Positions 35,293 to 46,307 of a stretch of 64,000 nucleotides of DNA are shown here, in pieces. Each line of letters starts with the position of its first letter. Position 1 is the first letter of the stretch. Source of the stretch: Rhizobium leguminosarum bv. trifolii WSM2297 (lineage in GTDB: Bacteria > Pseudomonadota > Alphaproteobacteria > Rhizobiales > Rhizobiaceae); contig NZ_JH719395.1 of NCBI RefSeq assembly GCF_000271845.1, forward strand, positions 656,025 through 720,024, read 5' to 3'. Under the pieces are notes generated by a model. The model had not been told where the DNA came from. It did no database searches and was given only the letters and a program-made list of their open reading frames with translations. The position numbers and the translations under genes are program-made.

Positions 35293-36627
35293 CTAGCTGC
35301 GCGACGAAAACAGCGAGGCGAGGGTCGAGGCCGGCTTGTTGTTCAGCCGCGGCACCACCACGAGCTGCCTGATGTCGCCGCGTTTGTAGGCGGCGAGGAA
35401 GCGTTTGTAGTCCTTGAAGGAAACGCAGCCGTTGGAATCGCCGTTCTTGCCGAGCATATAGGTGTGGGCAAGCAGGCCGACGCGGTCATAGATGGCATCC
35501 GAGCCTTCGAGCGGCGTCAGACGTAGCGCCTCGACGCCATGGAAGAGACTTTCCCGCATGGTCAGGGCGTAGGTATGCGGCGGCGTCGGTCCACGCATCT
35601 TCTTGTTTGCAAAACGCGGATTGTCGCGCATCTTGCCGAGGCCGGAATGAGCTTCGAGCCTCTCGCCGTTCGGCAGATAGACGGTGCTGTTCTCGATGTC
35701 GTAGATCGCCACGCCGGCGCGCAGCTTCGGCGAGAAGACCGGCTTGTCGTAGCGCGGCACTGCGTCGTCCTCGTCGTCCTGGATCGGCGAGTTTGGCTGG
35801 GCGTAGGCAAGGGCAGGCTCGGCGCGCTGCGAACCCTTGGCGGTCGGCGCCGGTTTGCCGATAAGGCCGTCGGGACGCGCCATCGGCAGCGGCACGGAAT
35901 CTTCTTCCGGCGTCAGCACGAGATCGAAAGGCGGCGCGTTATCCGCTGCGGCAACGACCACCGGTGCGGGTTGCGAGGCGGGAATTGACGCGGTTCTGAC
36001 AGGAGATGCGGTTGGCTCGACCGGCGGCGGCGCGATCTGCTGGGATCCTGCATCGGCAAGCGCCAGCAAGGCCGGGAGTTCGGCAGCGGCGACGGCCTCC
36101 TTTGAGGGAACGATGATCCGGTCGCCATCATCTTCTACCGTCTCTGCCGAGGCGACCTCGACGGGCGGCGCTGTGACCACATCATCCTTGCGGAATTTGG
36201 CGCTGTCGGAAATCGCGGCGACCTCAGGCTGCTCGGCAGCTATGACAAGCCGATTGTGTTTTGTAAGCGCCGCCAATGCCGCTGCGGCAGCATTGGTCCT
36301 CTGCGCATGCGATTGGACGAGGTCGGCCGTCAGGGCGATGACCGGTTTGGCGTTGAAGGCGGCCAGCCGATCGGCTTTGCCGACATGGATCAGTCGTTCG
36401 TGCGTCGCCGGCTTGGGCTTCGGCGCCGATGCGACCTGCGTGAATTTTTCGGGCGGAGAAACGGGCGCGCCGATCGAATGCATCGTCGCCAAGGTGGCGA
36501 TCAGCCATGTTGAGGTTAGGAATCCGGCGCCGACAACGCCGTAAAGAAAGCCACGAGATCTGCGCAAACGAACAGCAGATCCGCCAAGAGGGGTGACGTC
36601 ATCGAACGTCCCGACCGCAAACGCCAT
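35293..36627 (-). CDS. Tlde1/DUF2778 L,D-transpeptidase-like protein
   Basis: A 444-residue protein. An N-terminal cytoplasmic part of 30 residues is followed by one membrane segment (GVVGAGFLTSTWLIATLA) and a long alanine/proline-rich periplasmic linker to about residue 310. The C-terminal domain has the L,D-transpeptidase-like active site HTYMLGKNGDSNGCVSF, with the cysteine in NGC. Similar domains cleave or exchange peptidoglycan peptides, and some are type VI effectors; this one looks like a resident envelope protein. The ATG at 36627 is chosen over a frame open to 36813. Confidence 0.85.
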   Translation of the reverse strand: MAFAVGTFDDVTPLGGSAVRLRRSRGFLYGVVGAGFLTSTWLIATLATMHSIGAPVSPPEKFTQVASAPKPKPATHERLIHVGKADRLAAFNAKPVIALTADLVQSHAQRTNAAAAALAALTKHNRLVIAAEQPEVAAISDSAKFRKDDVVTAPPVEVASAETVEDDGDRIIVPSKEAVAAAELPALLALADAGSQQIAPPPVEPTASPVRTASIPASQPAPVVVAAADNAPPFDLVLTPEEDSVPLPMARPDGLIGKPAPTAKGSQRAEPALAYAQPNSPIQDDEDDAVPRYDKPVFSPKLRAGVAIYDIENSTVYLPNGERLEAHSGLGKMRDNPRFANKKMRGPTPPHTYALTMRESLFHGVEALRLTPLEGSDAIYDRVGLLAHTYMLGKNGDSNGCVSFKDYKRFLAAYKRGDIRQLVVVPRLNNKPASTLASLFSSRS

Positions 36628-36833
36628 ACTACACTCGTCTTTCAAACTCGCTACGCAGGCCGGCGGCACTGACTGACTACACTTCGCCGGGGCCGGTAAT
36701 GGCGCAAATGGGCCGAATTTAGACCACTCGCGACATCCGACTGTTTCGCAAGGATGACGAATTATGGTTTCTAATTTGTTTACGCGGCGTTGCGCTTTCT
36801 CACGACGTCTCAAAAAGAGATGCGTGGGGTCTT

Positions 36834-38723
36834 TCAGACGCGTTCCATCACATAACTTCCGGGCGCTGCCTCGATCGCGTTCAGCGCATCGCCGCCCGGT
36901 TTGCGCGCCGCAACGCGCCTGCCGTCATGGGTCTCGATCCAGGCCCGCCAATGCGGCCACCATGATCCCGGCGTCTCAGTCGCCTGCTCGATCCAGGTCT
37001 CGTACTCGCCCTTGGCCGGGCCGCCCGTCCAGAACTGGTACTTCTTCTTGTCGGGCGGGTTGACGACGCCGGCGATATGTCCCGAGCCGGTGACGACGAA
37101 TTCCACCTTGCCGCCGAAGAACTGGCTGCCGAGGAAGACCGATTTGGCGGGGGCGATGTGATCCTCGCGGGTGGCGAGATTATAGACCGGGATCTTTACA
37201 TCCTTCAGCGACACCGGCTTGCCGTCGAGGATCATCTCGTTGCGCGTCAGCGCGTTCCGGAGATAGCAGTTGCGCAGATAGAAGGCATGGTTTGCCGCCG
37301 CCATGCGGGTCGAATCGGCGTTCCAGAACAACAGGTCGAAGGGCAGGGGCTCCTGGCCCTTGAGGTAGCTGTTGACAAAATAAGGCCAGATCAGCTCGGA
37401 AGCGCGCAGCATGTTGAAGGCCATCGACATCTTCGAGCCGTCGAGATAGCCGGCTGCCTTCATATGCCCTTCGAGCGCTGCAAGCTGCTCCTCGTCGACG
37501 AACACCTTGAGGTCGCCGGCATGGGTGAAATCGACCTGTGTGGTGAAGAGCGTCGCAGTCTTGATGCGCTTGTTCTTCTCCTTGGCATGCAGCGCCAGTG
37601 TCGCCGCCAATAGCGTGCCGCCGACGCAGTAACCGACGGCGTTGACGTCCTTTTCACCGGTCGCCTTCTCGATCGTCTCAAGTGCGAAATCGATGCCCTC
37701 ACGGGCATAGGCGGCCCAGTCCTTGTCGGCATGGCGCGCATCCGGGTTGACCCAGGAAATCACGAAGACGGTCTGTCCCTGGTCGACGCACCATTTGATG
37801 AAGGATTTCTGCGGATTGAGGTCGAGAATGTAGAATTTGTTGATCCAGGGCGGGCAGATCAGCAGCGGCCGCTTCAGCACAGTTTCGGTCGAAGCTTCGT
37901 ACTGAATGATCTGGCAGATATCGTTCTGGGCAATCACCTTACCCGGCGTCAGCGCCATGTCGCGGCCGACGGCGAATTTCGTCATATCGGTCTGGCGAAG
38001 GCGAAGCTCTCCGTTTCCAGCTGCGATGTCCTCGGCAAGCATCTTCATCCCACGCACCAGATTTTCGCCGCCGGTCGCGATCGTCTCGCGGTAGAGCTGC
38101 GGATTGGTGGCGACGAAGTTGCTTGGCGAAAGCGCTGCCGTGATCTGCTTCACGTAGAATCCGGCCTTGTGCTTGGTGTGCTCGTCGATGCCATCGGTCT
38201 CCGAAACCAGCTTTTCGACCCAGTCGGTGGTGACGAAATAGACCTGGCGCAGAAAATCGAAGAAGGGGTTCTTCTGCCAGTCTTCGTCGGAAAAACGCTT
38301 ATCCTTGCGGTCCGGTTCGGGAGTTACGGGCTCGCCCTGCATCCGCTGCATCGAGCGCATCCAGATGCCGAAGAACGACGACATCAGCTGCGTCTGTGCC
38401 TCGAAGGTGCGGCGAGGGTCGGCAATCCAGTATTCGGTGACCTTGGAAAGCGTCTTGACCATGTCGGTCATCGGATCGATGGCGGTTTCGCTGATCTCGC
38501 CGCGTTCGCGCGGCGCAAGCCAGGCTGAGGCAGCCTGTCCGAGATTCTCGAGCGCCCGGGCGAGATTCATCGCCATGGTCTCGGGATCCTTCAACAGATA
38601 GGGATCGAGATCGGTCGTGTCGAAACCGGCCTTGCCGCTATTCTTCTGGCCGCCATTCTCCTGCTTGCTGTCGGTCACCATTTCCTCCGGCGGCAGCACT
38701 GTTTTTATCCATTCGTTGTACAT
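36834..38723 (-). CDS. phaC: Class I poly(3-hydroxyalkanoate) polymerase
   Basis: Polymerises hydroxybutyryl-CoA to PHB carbon storage granules. The lipase-like box GYCVGGTLLA holds the catalytic cysteine, with the aspartate in REDHIAPAKS and histidine in GSGHIAGVVNPP. The start is uncertain: ATG at 38723 gives 629 residues, but the best ribosome site, GGAGGA, is placed for ATG/GTG at 38681-38678 and would give about 615. It is divergent from the lipoprotein gene at 38828. phaA and phaB are not in the window. Confidence 0.95.
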   Translation of the reverse strand: MYNEWIKTVLPPEEMVTDSKQENGGQKNSGKAGFDTTDLDPYLLKDPETMAMNLARALENLGQAASAWLAPRERGEISETAIDPMTDMVKTLSKVTEYWIADPRRTFEAQTQLMSSFFGIWMRSMQRMQGEPVTPEPDRKDKRFSDEDWQKNPFFDFLRQVYFVTTDWVEKLVSETDGIDEHTKHKAGFYVKQITAALSPSNFVATNPQLYRETIATGGENLVRGMKMLAEDIAAGNGELRLRQTDMTKFAVGRDMALTPGKVIAQNDICQIIQYEASTETVLKRPLLICPPWINKFYILDLNPQKSFIKWCVDQGQTVFVISWVNPDARHADKDWAAYAREGIDFALETIEKATGEKDVNAVGYCVGGTLLAATLALHAKEKNKRIKTATLFTTQVDFTHAGDLKVFVDEEQLAALEGHMKAAGYLDGSKMSMAFNMLRASELIWPYFVNSYLKGQEPLPFDLLFWNADSTRMAAANHAFYLRNCYLRNALTRNEMILDGKPVSLKDVKIPVYNLATREDHIAPAKSVFLGSQFFGGKVEFVVTGSGHIAGVVNPPDKKKYQFWTGGPAKGEYETWIEQATETPGSWWPHWRAWIETHDGRRVAARKPGGDALNAIEAAPGSYVMERV

Positions 38724-38827
38724 CGTGATCGAACGAGAAAACAAGTTCCACCCGCGCCGGCACATGCTATTGCTTTGTGGCTGCGACAAATTTAACAGTC
38801 GACGCAGTCAGAACTGGATTTTGAGGC

Positions 38828-39241
38828 ATGACGAAGAACGGCATTCGGCGCATCGCAACCTTCAACCGCACCGCATTGATCTGCGCCGCGGCGGCGATGG
38901 CCCTTGCCGGATGCAATCTGACGGCGGAAGAAAAAGCCGCTGCCGCCGCCAAGCGAGCGGCGCCGACCGCTGTCGTCATGCCGGCCACCAAGGGCGATGC
39001 GGTCGAAGGCGGCCTGGCAAAGTCGCCGGACGGCTATCCGAATTTCGGCGCGCCGCTGACGGCCGCCAATGTCCAGATGAGCGACGAGCAGGCGGCCGAA
39101 CTGCAGCATCAGCTGACGGCGCTTGGTGCCCAGCGCAAGGCCGGCACGCTCTCGGAAGCCGCATATCAGGCCAAGGTCGCCGAAATGCGCCGCCTTGCCG
39201 CCGAACATGGCACGGATACGCTCTCCGAAATCTCCAAATAG
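38828..39241 (+). CDS. Small lipoprotein, function unknown
   Basis: A 137-residue protein with a lipoprotein signal (ALICAAAAMALAGC, cysteine at residue 29). The mature part is alanine-rich with a C-terminal helical stretch (EQAAELQHQLTALGAQRKAG... EAAYQAKVAEMRRLA) resembling short SHOCT-like helices. I do not recognise the family. It is divergent from phaC and alone. Confidence 0.8.
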   Translation: MTKNGIRRIATFNRTALICAAAAMALAGCNLTAEEKAAAAAKRAAPTAVVMPATKGDAVEGGLAKSPDGYPNFGAPLTAANVQMSDEQAAELQHQLTALGAQRKAGTLSEAAYQAKVAEMRRLAAEHGTDTLSEISK

Positions 39242-39462
39242 ACCTTGCCTTTCAGGCAATTTGGACGCAAAGCCTTCCGGATGGATCGGAAGATACGATT
39301 TTCCCGATAATGCGCGTTACGCGGCCTTTCCGTCAAAGATTTGCCGCGTGGCTTAGGTCTGATGAATACGGCGTTGCGATTCTGAAGTTCGTGTCGCAGC
39401 CGCCGGGAGACGGAACGAACTTCGACTGCGGCCCGAAATGCCGCCTTTCCATGGGGAATGAA

Positions 39463-40680
39463 ATGGAAGAGTTTCACAAAGTCCGGCGTTTGCCGCCTTA
39501 TGTTTTCGAACAGGTCAACCGTTTGAAAGCAAGCGCGCGAGCGGGCGGGGCCGATATCATCGATCTCGGCATGGGAAACCCTGACCTTCCCACCCCCCAG
39601 TCGATCGTCGATAAGCTCTGCGAGGTCGTGCAGGACCCGCGCACGCACCGTTATTCCTCCTCCAAGGGCATTCCGGGGCTGCGCCGCGCCCAGGCGGCCT
39701 ATTATGCCCGCCGTTTCGGCGTCAAGCTCAACCCGGATACGCAGGTGGTCGCCACCTTGGGTTCCAAGGAAGGCTTCGCCAATATGGCGCAGGCGATTAC
39801 CGCGCCCGGCGACGTCATCCTCTGCCCGAACCCGACCTATCCGATCCACGCCTTCGGCTTCCTGATGGCGGGCGGCGTGATCCGCTCGATGTCGGTGGAG
39901 CCGGACGAGACCTTCTTCCCGCCGCTTGAGCGTGCGGTCCGGCATTCGATCCCGAAGCCCTTGGCGCTGATCCTCAACTATCCCTCGAACCCGACGGCCT
40001 TTGTCGCGACGCTCGATTTCTACAAAGACGTCATTGCCTTCGCCAAGAAGCACGACATCATCGTGCTCTCCGACCTTGCCTATTCGGAGATTTATTTCGA
40101 CGACGTTCCACCGCCTTCGGTTCTCGAGGTGCCGGGCGCCATGGACATCTGCGTCGAGTTCACCTCGATGTCGAAGACCTTCTCCATGCCCGGCTGGCGC
40201 ATGGGTTTTGCCGTCGGCAACGAGCGGCTGATCGCTGCGCTCACCCGCGTCAAGTCCTACCTCGATTATGGCGCCTTCACGCCGATCCAGGTGGCGGCGA
40301 CGCATGCGCTGAACGGCGATGGTTCCGACATTGCGGAAGTTCGCAACGTCTATAAACGTCGCCGCGACGTCATGGTCGAAAGCTTCGGCAAGGCCGGCTT
40401 CGACGTGCCGCCGCCGGCTGCCACCATGTTCGCCTGGGCGAAGATCCCGGAAAAATTCCGTCATCTTGGTTCGCTTGAGTTTTCCAAGCTGCTGGTCGAG
40501 AAGGCTGACGTCGCCGTTGCCCCGGGCATCGGCTTCGGCGAGATGGGCGACGACTACGTGCGTCTGGCGCTCGTCGAGAATGAACACCGCATCCGCCAGG
40601 CTGCGCGCAACATCAAGAAGTTCATGTCGACGGCGGACGAGACGATGCATAACGTCATTTCGCTGAACGCGCACCGCTAA
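39463..40680 (+). CDS. LL-diaminopimelate/alanine-type aminotransferase
   Basis: A 405-residue fold-type I aminotransferase closely similar in pattern to the AlaC/LL-DAP aminotransferase group: DIIDLGMGNPDLPTP, RYSSSKGIPGLRRAQA, NYPSNPTAFVA and the PLP-lysine motif SMSKTFSMPGWRMGF near residue 240. ATG at 39463 is preferred, with GGGGA upstream, over ATG at 39451. It is followed by hom 62 bases downstream with a stem-loop between, which suggests an amino-acid biosynthesis role (alanine or aspartate family). Confidence 0.9.
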   Translation: MEEFHKVRRLPPYVFEQVNRLKASARAGGADIIDLGMGNPDLPTPQSIVDKLCEVVQDPRTHRYSSSKGIPGLRRAQAAYYARRFGVKLNPDTQVVATLGSKEGFANMAQAITAPGDVILCPNPTYPIHAFGFLMAGGVIRSMSVEPDETFFPPLERAVRHSIPKPLALILNYPSNPTAFVATLDFYKDVIAFAKKHDIIVLSDLAYSEIYFDDVPPPSVLEVPGAMDICVEFTSMSKTFSMPGWRMGFAVGNERLIAALTRVKSYLDYGAFTPIQVAATHALNGDGSDIAEVRNVYKRRRDVMVESFGKAGFDVPPPAATMFAWAKIPEKFRHLGSLEFSKLLVEKADVAVAPGIGFGEMGDDYVRLALVENEHRIRQAARNIKKFMSTADETMHNVISLNAHR

Positions 40681-40692
40681 TCCAACTTTAAA

Positions 40693-40715
40693 GGCAGCCG
40701 CGTCCCGCGGCTGCC
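40693..40715 (+). promoter_or_regulatory. Stem-loop between the aminotransferase gene and hom
   Basis: A perfect ten-pair stem, ggcagccgcg / cgcggctgcc, with a three-base loop and no U-tract. It could reduce read-through or stabilise the upstream mRNA. Confidence 0.45.
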
Positions 40716-40742
40716 CCCACACAGATATTTCAGGATCGATCC

Positions 40743-42065
<1,323 letters not shown>

Positions 42066-42096
42066 ACCCTTTTCCCGTTTATGTGGAACCGTTTGA

Positions 42097-42125
42097 ACCG
42101 CCCTGCCTCCACAGGGCGGTTTTTC
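42097..42125 (+). terminator. Rho-independent terminator after hom
   Basis: Stem accgccctg / cagggcggt followed by TTTTTCT, 32 bases after the stop codon. Confidence 0.92.
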
Positions 42126-42228
42126 TGTGATTTTTTCAGCCTTCCCTAACGGAAGTCTATATTAACAAATACCGAAATATTGATATAAATAAAACCACAG
42201 ATGGTGAGTCGTCGGCGTGGAGAATTTC

Positions 42229-42474
42229 ATGAGCAAGGACAGCCACGCCGATAAGGGGTATGGCCGCCCAAGCGAGGTGCCGCCGGAACGTCCTGAGATG
42301 CTTGGGGCAATTCTCAAGCCGACCTATCGTGAGATTCGTGAACAGGTCCCTGACGAGACTGATGGTGATGAGCACACCGAAGGCCGCAACTGGGCTATTC
42401 TCCTGACGCTGTTTTCGTTCCTGCTGGTGCAGCTGGCCGGCATCGCCATGATCATCTGGGCCGTGTTCTGGTAA
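42229..42474 (+). CDS. Small membrane protein, 81 residues
   Basis: A charged N-terminal half (DKGYGRPSEVPPERPEML) and one C-terminal membrane segment (ILLTLFSFLLVQLAGIAMIIWAVFW). ATG at 42229 has GGAGA six bases upstream; a GTG at 42217 is also in frame. I do not recognise the family. It lies between the hom terminator and recJ. Confidence 0.7.
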   Translation: MSKDSHADKGYGRPSEVPPERPEMLGAILKPTYREIREQVPDETDGDEHTEGRNWAILLTLFSFLLVQLAGIAMIIWAVFW

Positions 42475-42554
42475 AAATCCGTGTCTGCAAATCCGCCGCT
42501 ATGTTATCTCCGCTGCTCCTGTAAAAAGAGCAGATGAAGTAAGCGGAGTGTGGC

Positions 42555-44357
42555 ATGGCAGATCTCGTCGATCCGGTACAGCGAGCCTTTCTCGGCGTGG
42601 AGAAATCCGCGCTCGACAATCGCTGGGTCGCGCGGCTCGACCAGGCCGGCCAGAACCGGGCGCTCGCCATGTCGCAGACCCACGGCCTGCCGGATCTGAT
42701 CGCCCGCGTGCTGGCCGGGCGCGGCGTGGCGGTGGACGATGCGATCGAATTCCTCGATCCGACCATCCGCGGCCTGATGCCCGATCCGCATAAGCTGACC
42801 GATTGCGAAAAGGCCGCGACCCGTCTGGTGAGCGCCATCGAGCGCGGCGAGAACGTCGCGATCTTCGGCGACTATGATGTCGACGGCGCCGCCTCATCGG
42901 CGCTGATGTTCCGTTTCCTCAGCCACTTCGGCGTCAGGGCGAACATCTATATTCCCGACCGCGTCTTCGAAGGTTACGGCCCCAATCCGGCGGCGATCAA
43001 CCAGTTGATCGACAATGGCGCCCAGCTGATCGTCACCGTCGATTGCGGCTCCACCAGTCACGAGTCGCTGGCGGCGGCTGCCGCGCGCAATATCGATATT
43101 GTCGTCATCGATCACCACCAGGTGACACATGAGCTGCCGCCCTGCCACGCGCTCGTCAACCCGAACCGCGAGGACGATCTCTCGGGGCAGGGGCATCTTT
43201 GCGCCGCCGGCGTGGTCTTCATGGTGCTGGTCGCCACACTCAGGCTGCTGCGGGCTACCGGCAACAAGCGCATCCTGGCGATCGATCTCTTGCAATGGCT
43301 GGATATCGTCGCACTGGCGACGGTCTGCGATGTCGTGCCGCTGAAGGGCCTGAACCGCGCCTATGTGGTCAAGGGGCTGGTCGCCGCCAGGCATCAGAGC
43401 AATGCCGGGCTTGCGGCACTTTTCCGCAAGGCCGGCCTTGCCGGCCCGGTGACACCCTATCATTTCGGCTTCCTGATCGGGCCGCGCATCAATGCCGGCG
43501 GGCGGATCGGCGACGCCGCCCTCGGAAGCCGCCTGCTGACGCTCGATGATGCCGGCGAGGCGGAATTGATCGCCCAGCGACTCGACGAACTCAACCGCGA
43601 GCGCCAGGCCATGGAGGCCGTCATGCTGCAGGAGGCGGAAGCGGAGGCGCTCGCCGAATATGGCGACGGTGAGGGCGCCTCCGTCATCGTCACCGCCCAT
43701 GAGAAATGGCATCCGGGCATCGTCGGGCTGATTGCGGCGCGGCTGAAGGAGAAGTTCAAACGGCCGGCCTTCGCGATCGCCTTCGATCCCTCCGGCCGCG
43801 GCACCGGCTCGGGCCGCTCGATCAACGGCTTCGACATGGGCCGGATGGTGCGGGCTGCGGTTGACGAGGGGCTGCTCGTCAAGGGCGGCGGCCACGCCAT
43901 GGCCGCGGGCCTGACGGTCGAGCGCGCCGATCTCGGCAGGCTGAGAACCTTCTTCACCGAGAAGTCGGCAAAGACGGTGGCGAACCTCGTCGCCAACGAG
44001 ACCTTGAAGATCGACGGGGCGATCGGCGCCAGCGGCGCCACGCTCGAACTCATCGACCGTCTGGAGGCGGCCGGTCCCTATGGCTCCGGCCACGCTCAGC
44101 CGCTCTTCGCCGTGCCGGCGCACCGGCTGCGCGACGCGCGCCTCGTCGGCGAGAAACATGTGAAGGTGACGATGGAGGCAATGGATGGATCGCGGCTCGA
44201 CGGCATCGCCTTCCGCGCCGCCGATACGGCGCTCGGCAACCTGCTGCTCAACTCGCGCGGCGCCAGCCTCCACGTCGCGGGCTCGCTCAGTGCCGAACAT
44301 TACCAAGGTGCGCGCCGCATCCAGTTGCGCCTCTGCGACGCAGCACCGGCGAAATAG
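42555..44357 (+). CDS. recJ: Single-stranded-DNA-specific exonuclease RecJ
   Basis: A 5'-3' exonuclease in recombination and mismatch repair. The 600 residues show DHH-family motifs: IFGDYDVDGAASSALM near residue 105, VTVDCGSTSHES, DHHQVTHELPP, and the DHHA1 motif KGGGHAMAAGLTV near residue 445. The C-terminal OB-like domain is present (LHVAGSLSAEHYQGARRIQLRL). A run of tRNA-Glu genes follows on the other strand. Confidence 0.96.
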   Translation: MADLVDPVQRAFLGVEKSALDNRWVARLDQAGQNRALAMSQTHGLPDLIARVLAGRGVAVDDAIEFLDPTIRGLMPDPHKLTDCEKAATRLVSAIERGENVAIFGDYDVDGAASSALMFRFLSHFGVRANIYIPDRVFEGYGPNPAAINQLIDNGAQLIVTVDCGSTSHESLAAAAARNIDIVVIDHHQVTHELPPCHALVNPNREDDLSGQGHLCAAGVVFMVLVATLRLLRATGNKRILAIDLLQWLDIVALATVCDVVPLKGLNRAYVVKGLVAARHQSNAGLAALFRKAGLAGPVTPYHFGFLIGPRINAGGRIGDAALGSRLLTLDDAGEAELIAQRLDELNRERQAMEAVMLQEAEAEALAEYGDGEGASVIVTAHEKWHPGIVGLIAARLKEKFKRPAFAIAFDPSGRGTGSGRSINGFDMGRMVRAAVDEGLLVKGGGHAMAAGLTVERADLGRLRTFFTEKSAKTVANLVANETLKIDGAIGASGATLELIDRLEAAGPYGSGHAQPLFAVPAHRLRDARLVGEKHVKVTMEAMDGSRLDGIAFRAADTALGNLLLNSRGASLHVAGSLSAEHYQGARRIQLRLCDAAPAK

Positions 44358-44404
44358 GGCTGTCGCGCAAGCATTTGAAAGAAATGGAATTTAGAGAGAA
44401 GAAG

Positions 44405-44479
44405 TGGCACGCCCTAGGGGAGTCGAACCCCTCTTCCCAGAATGAAAATCTGGTGTCCTAACCGATAGACGAAGGGCGC
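44405..44479 (-). tRNA. tRNA-Glu (anticodon UUC), copy 1
   Basis: 75 bases with encoded CCA. Acceptor arms gcgccct / agggcgt; the anticodon arm ccaga-ttttcat-tctgg gives TTC. The sequence is identical to the copy at 44804. Confidence 0.96.
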
Positions 44480-44497
44480 TTCCTTCGTGGTGGCGCC

Positions 44498-44526
44498 CTT
44501 ATAGTCAGCACCTTCGAAAGCCGCAA
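44498..44526 (-). promoter_or_regulatory. Promoter of tRNA-Glu copy 1
   Basis: On the minus strand TTGCGG (44526-44521) and TATAAG (44503-44498) with a 17-base spacer. Confidence 0.7.
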
Positions 44527-44655
44527 GCGCGAAGGCGTGAAAAAATCATGGTTTTCGCTGATTTTTTTCTGTTGTGGAAAACTGCGCCGCCGCGGGAAGG
44601 CGAAGCCTAGGAAAGATCGACGTTAGGATGGCTCCGTCGGATTGCACAACCAGAC

Positions 44656-44730
44656 TGGTACGCCCTAGGGGAGTCGAACCCCTCTTTACAGAATGAGAAT
44701 CTGTCGTCCTAACCGATAGACGAAGGGCGC
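44656..44730 (-). tRNA. tRNA-Glu (anticodon CUC)
   Basis: 75 bases with encoded CCA. The anticodon arm acaga-ttctcat-tctgt gives CTC. The T-arm and D-arm match the TTC copies; the discriminator base is A instead of G. Confidence 0.96.
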
Positions 44731-44742
44731 AGGCAATTCAGT

Positions 44743-44771
44743 AAAATAGGAGCGTGCACCGGCTTATGCAA
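44743..44771 (-). promoter_or_regulatory. Promoter of tRNA-Glu (CUC)
   Basis: On the minus strand TTGCAT (44771-44766) and TATTTT (44748-44743) with a 17-base spacer. Confidence 0.6.
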
Positions 44772-44803
44772 GCGGATGCGATGGCTTCTGTATGGAGAGA
44801 AAG

Positions 44804-44878
44804 TGGCACGCCCTAGGGGAGTCGAACCCCTCTTCCCAGAATGAAAATCTGGTGTCCTAACCGATAGACGAAGGGCGC
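44804..44878 (-). tRNA. tRNA-Glu (anticodon UUC), copy 2
   Basis: Identical to the copy at 44405 over all 75 bases, including CCA; flanks are also nearly identical. Confidence 0.96.
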
Positions 44879-44896
44879 TTCCTTCGTAGTGGCGCC

Positions 44897-44925
44897 CTTA
44901 TAGTCAGGCGTTTTGAATCCCGCAA
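44897..44925 (-). promoter_or_regulatory. Promoter of tRNA-Glu copy 2
   Basis: On the minus strand TTGCGG (44925-44920) and TATAAG (44902-44897) with a 17-base spacer, as for copy 1. Confidence 0.7.
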
Positions 44926-45076
44926 GCGGCAATTTCGGTTTTCTTTCAAAAAAATGACAAGAAATCCGAATGCGTTCGAAGAGCTGATTATGAAAGCTGA
45001 ATCAATAGGCTGCCGGTTGTTTCTTTAACAAGACGAGGCGGCGCTGCCGTAACGTCATGCGCAATGCGCGCGGCCG

Positions 45077-46129
45077 TCAGATCGCTCTTGCAGTCGCCAT
45101 GGGCGCGCGTTTGCCGCCGCAGCCCCAGTTCCAGTCGCGACTTTTGCCTGTGTCGAGATGAACCGAATCTGTGTGGCAATAGGTGCCGACGCCGCCGCGG
45201 TTCGGTAGAGAGCGGATATAGGCGGCGATATCCCATTTCGTCACGCCGTCGATCTGGATGTCGGCCGCCTCGCAGCTTTTGTGCATCGATTCGTCTGCGC
45301 CGCCGACCAGGCGGTTATGCTCTTCGTCGCGATAGCCTGAGGTGACGATAACAGGCCGGCCGAAATGGCTTTCGACCGTCTTGATCACGTTCAAGAGGTC
45401 GGGCTTGAAGCAGCCGACCTCGACCTTGTCGTTCTGGACATGCAGCCCGTTCGGCGCGATGCGCGTCATGCCGGGCAGGGCAGCCTTGTGCAGCAGGCCG
45501 GAGAGACTGCCGAGCAGGTTCTGCTTCGGTGCGCTGTAGAGCGCATTCATCGTCGGGGCCGGATTGCCGTCTGTCGCCAATGAGGCCGTTTGGACGGGCG
45601 CGAGCTGTGGGCTGCCATTCTGCGAGGATTGCTGCGGCAGCACCGGCTCCGCCGGCTGTCCTGATGCAGGTTGCTGGCTATAGACGCTGCTTCTCGCGGG
45701 TGCTGCACCTTGGACCGGTGCATAGGCCTGCGGCTGGATGACCGTCGACGTGCTGTTGTTCTGCGGCGCCGGCTGGTGGTCGGAAAAGATGCTCATCGCC
45801 TGCGCGTTGATCCGGGTCGACTGCAGCACGAGTCCTCCGATATTGGCCGGCGCTGCCGTTGCAGGATCGGCCGGTGGGGCAGGCGCGTTCGGATTCTGTG
45901 CAACCGCCTGGGGCGCGGCCTGGGCGCCGGAGACGTTGACGAGGCGAGGATCCGAGTACATCGAGCGTGGGGCAGGGCTTGCAGGCGCTGCCGCGGCAAT
46001 CTGGGGTACTGCGGCTTGCGTCGCCGGGACAGCCGCGGCGGAATCGAGCGCCGTCTTGTCCGACGCGCAGCCGGACAGCGCCAGCACCGAAGTGGCGATC
46101 AGCAAAGCGCCCGTCAGGGGCATCCGCAT
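45077..46129 (-). CDS. M15-type (YcbK-like) peptidase lipoprotein
   Basis: About 350 residues. A lipoprotein signal (ALLIATSVLALSGC) is followed by some 200 residues of alanine/proline/glutamine-rich low-complexity linker. The C-terminal domain has the zinc-peptidase pattern: VIVTSGYRDEEHN, then ESMHKSCEAADIQIDG (metal histidine and aspartate) and YCHTDSVHLDTG (second histidine). Members cleave or bind D-Ala-D-Ala peptides of peptidoglycan. The start is ATG at 46129 or 46123; a TTG at 46144 with GGAGA upstream is possible. Confidence 0.86.
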   Translation of the reverse strand: MRMPLTGALLIATSVLALSGCASDKTALDSAAAVPATQAAVPQIAAAAPASPAPRSMYSDPRLVNVSGAQAAPQAVAQNPNAPAPPADPATAAPANIGGLVLQSTRINAQAMSIFSDHQPAPQNNSTSTVIQPQAYAPVQGAAPARSSVYSQQPASGQPAEPVLPQQSSQNGSPQLAPVQTASLATDGNPAPTMNALYSAPKQNLLGSLSGLLHKAALPGMTRIAPNGLHVQNDKVEVGCFKPDLLNVIKTVESHFGRPVIVTSGYRDEEHNRLVGGADESMHKSCEAADIQIDGVTKWDIAAYIRSLPNRGGVGTYCHTDSVHLDTGKSRDWNWGCGGKRAPMATARAI

Positions 46130-46307
46130 CTCAATGTTAGACAAGCGACAGTCTCCGGTTGATGCGGAAAATGGCCGAACCGCCATCTTCCGCTTCGAGT
46201 CACCGGCAGATTGCCTGCGGGGCCGGATTGCGGCAAGCACCAAGGCGCCGGCCAGACCCGAATTCGCAAAAGCCGCAAGCCTCGCAAAAGCCTTGCGGAA
46301 AAAAGCC

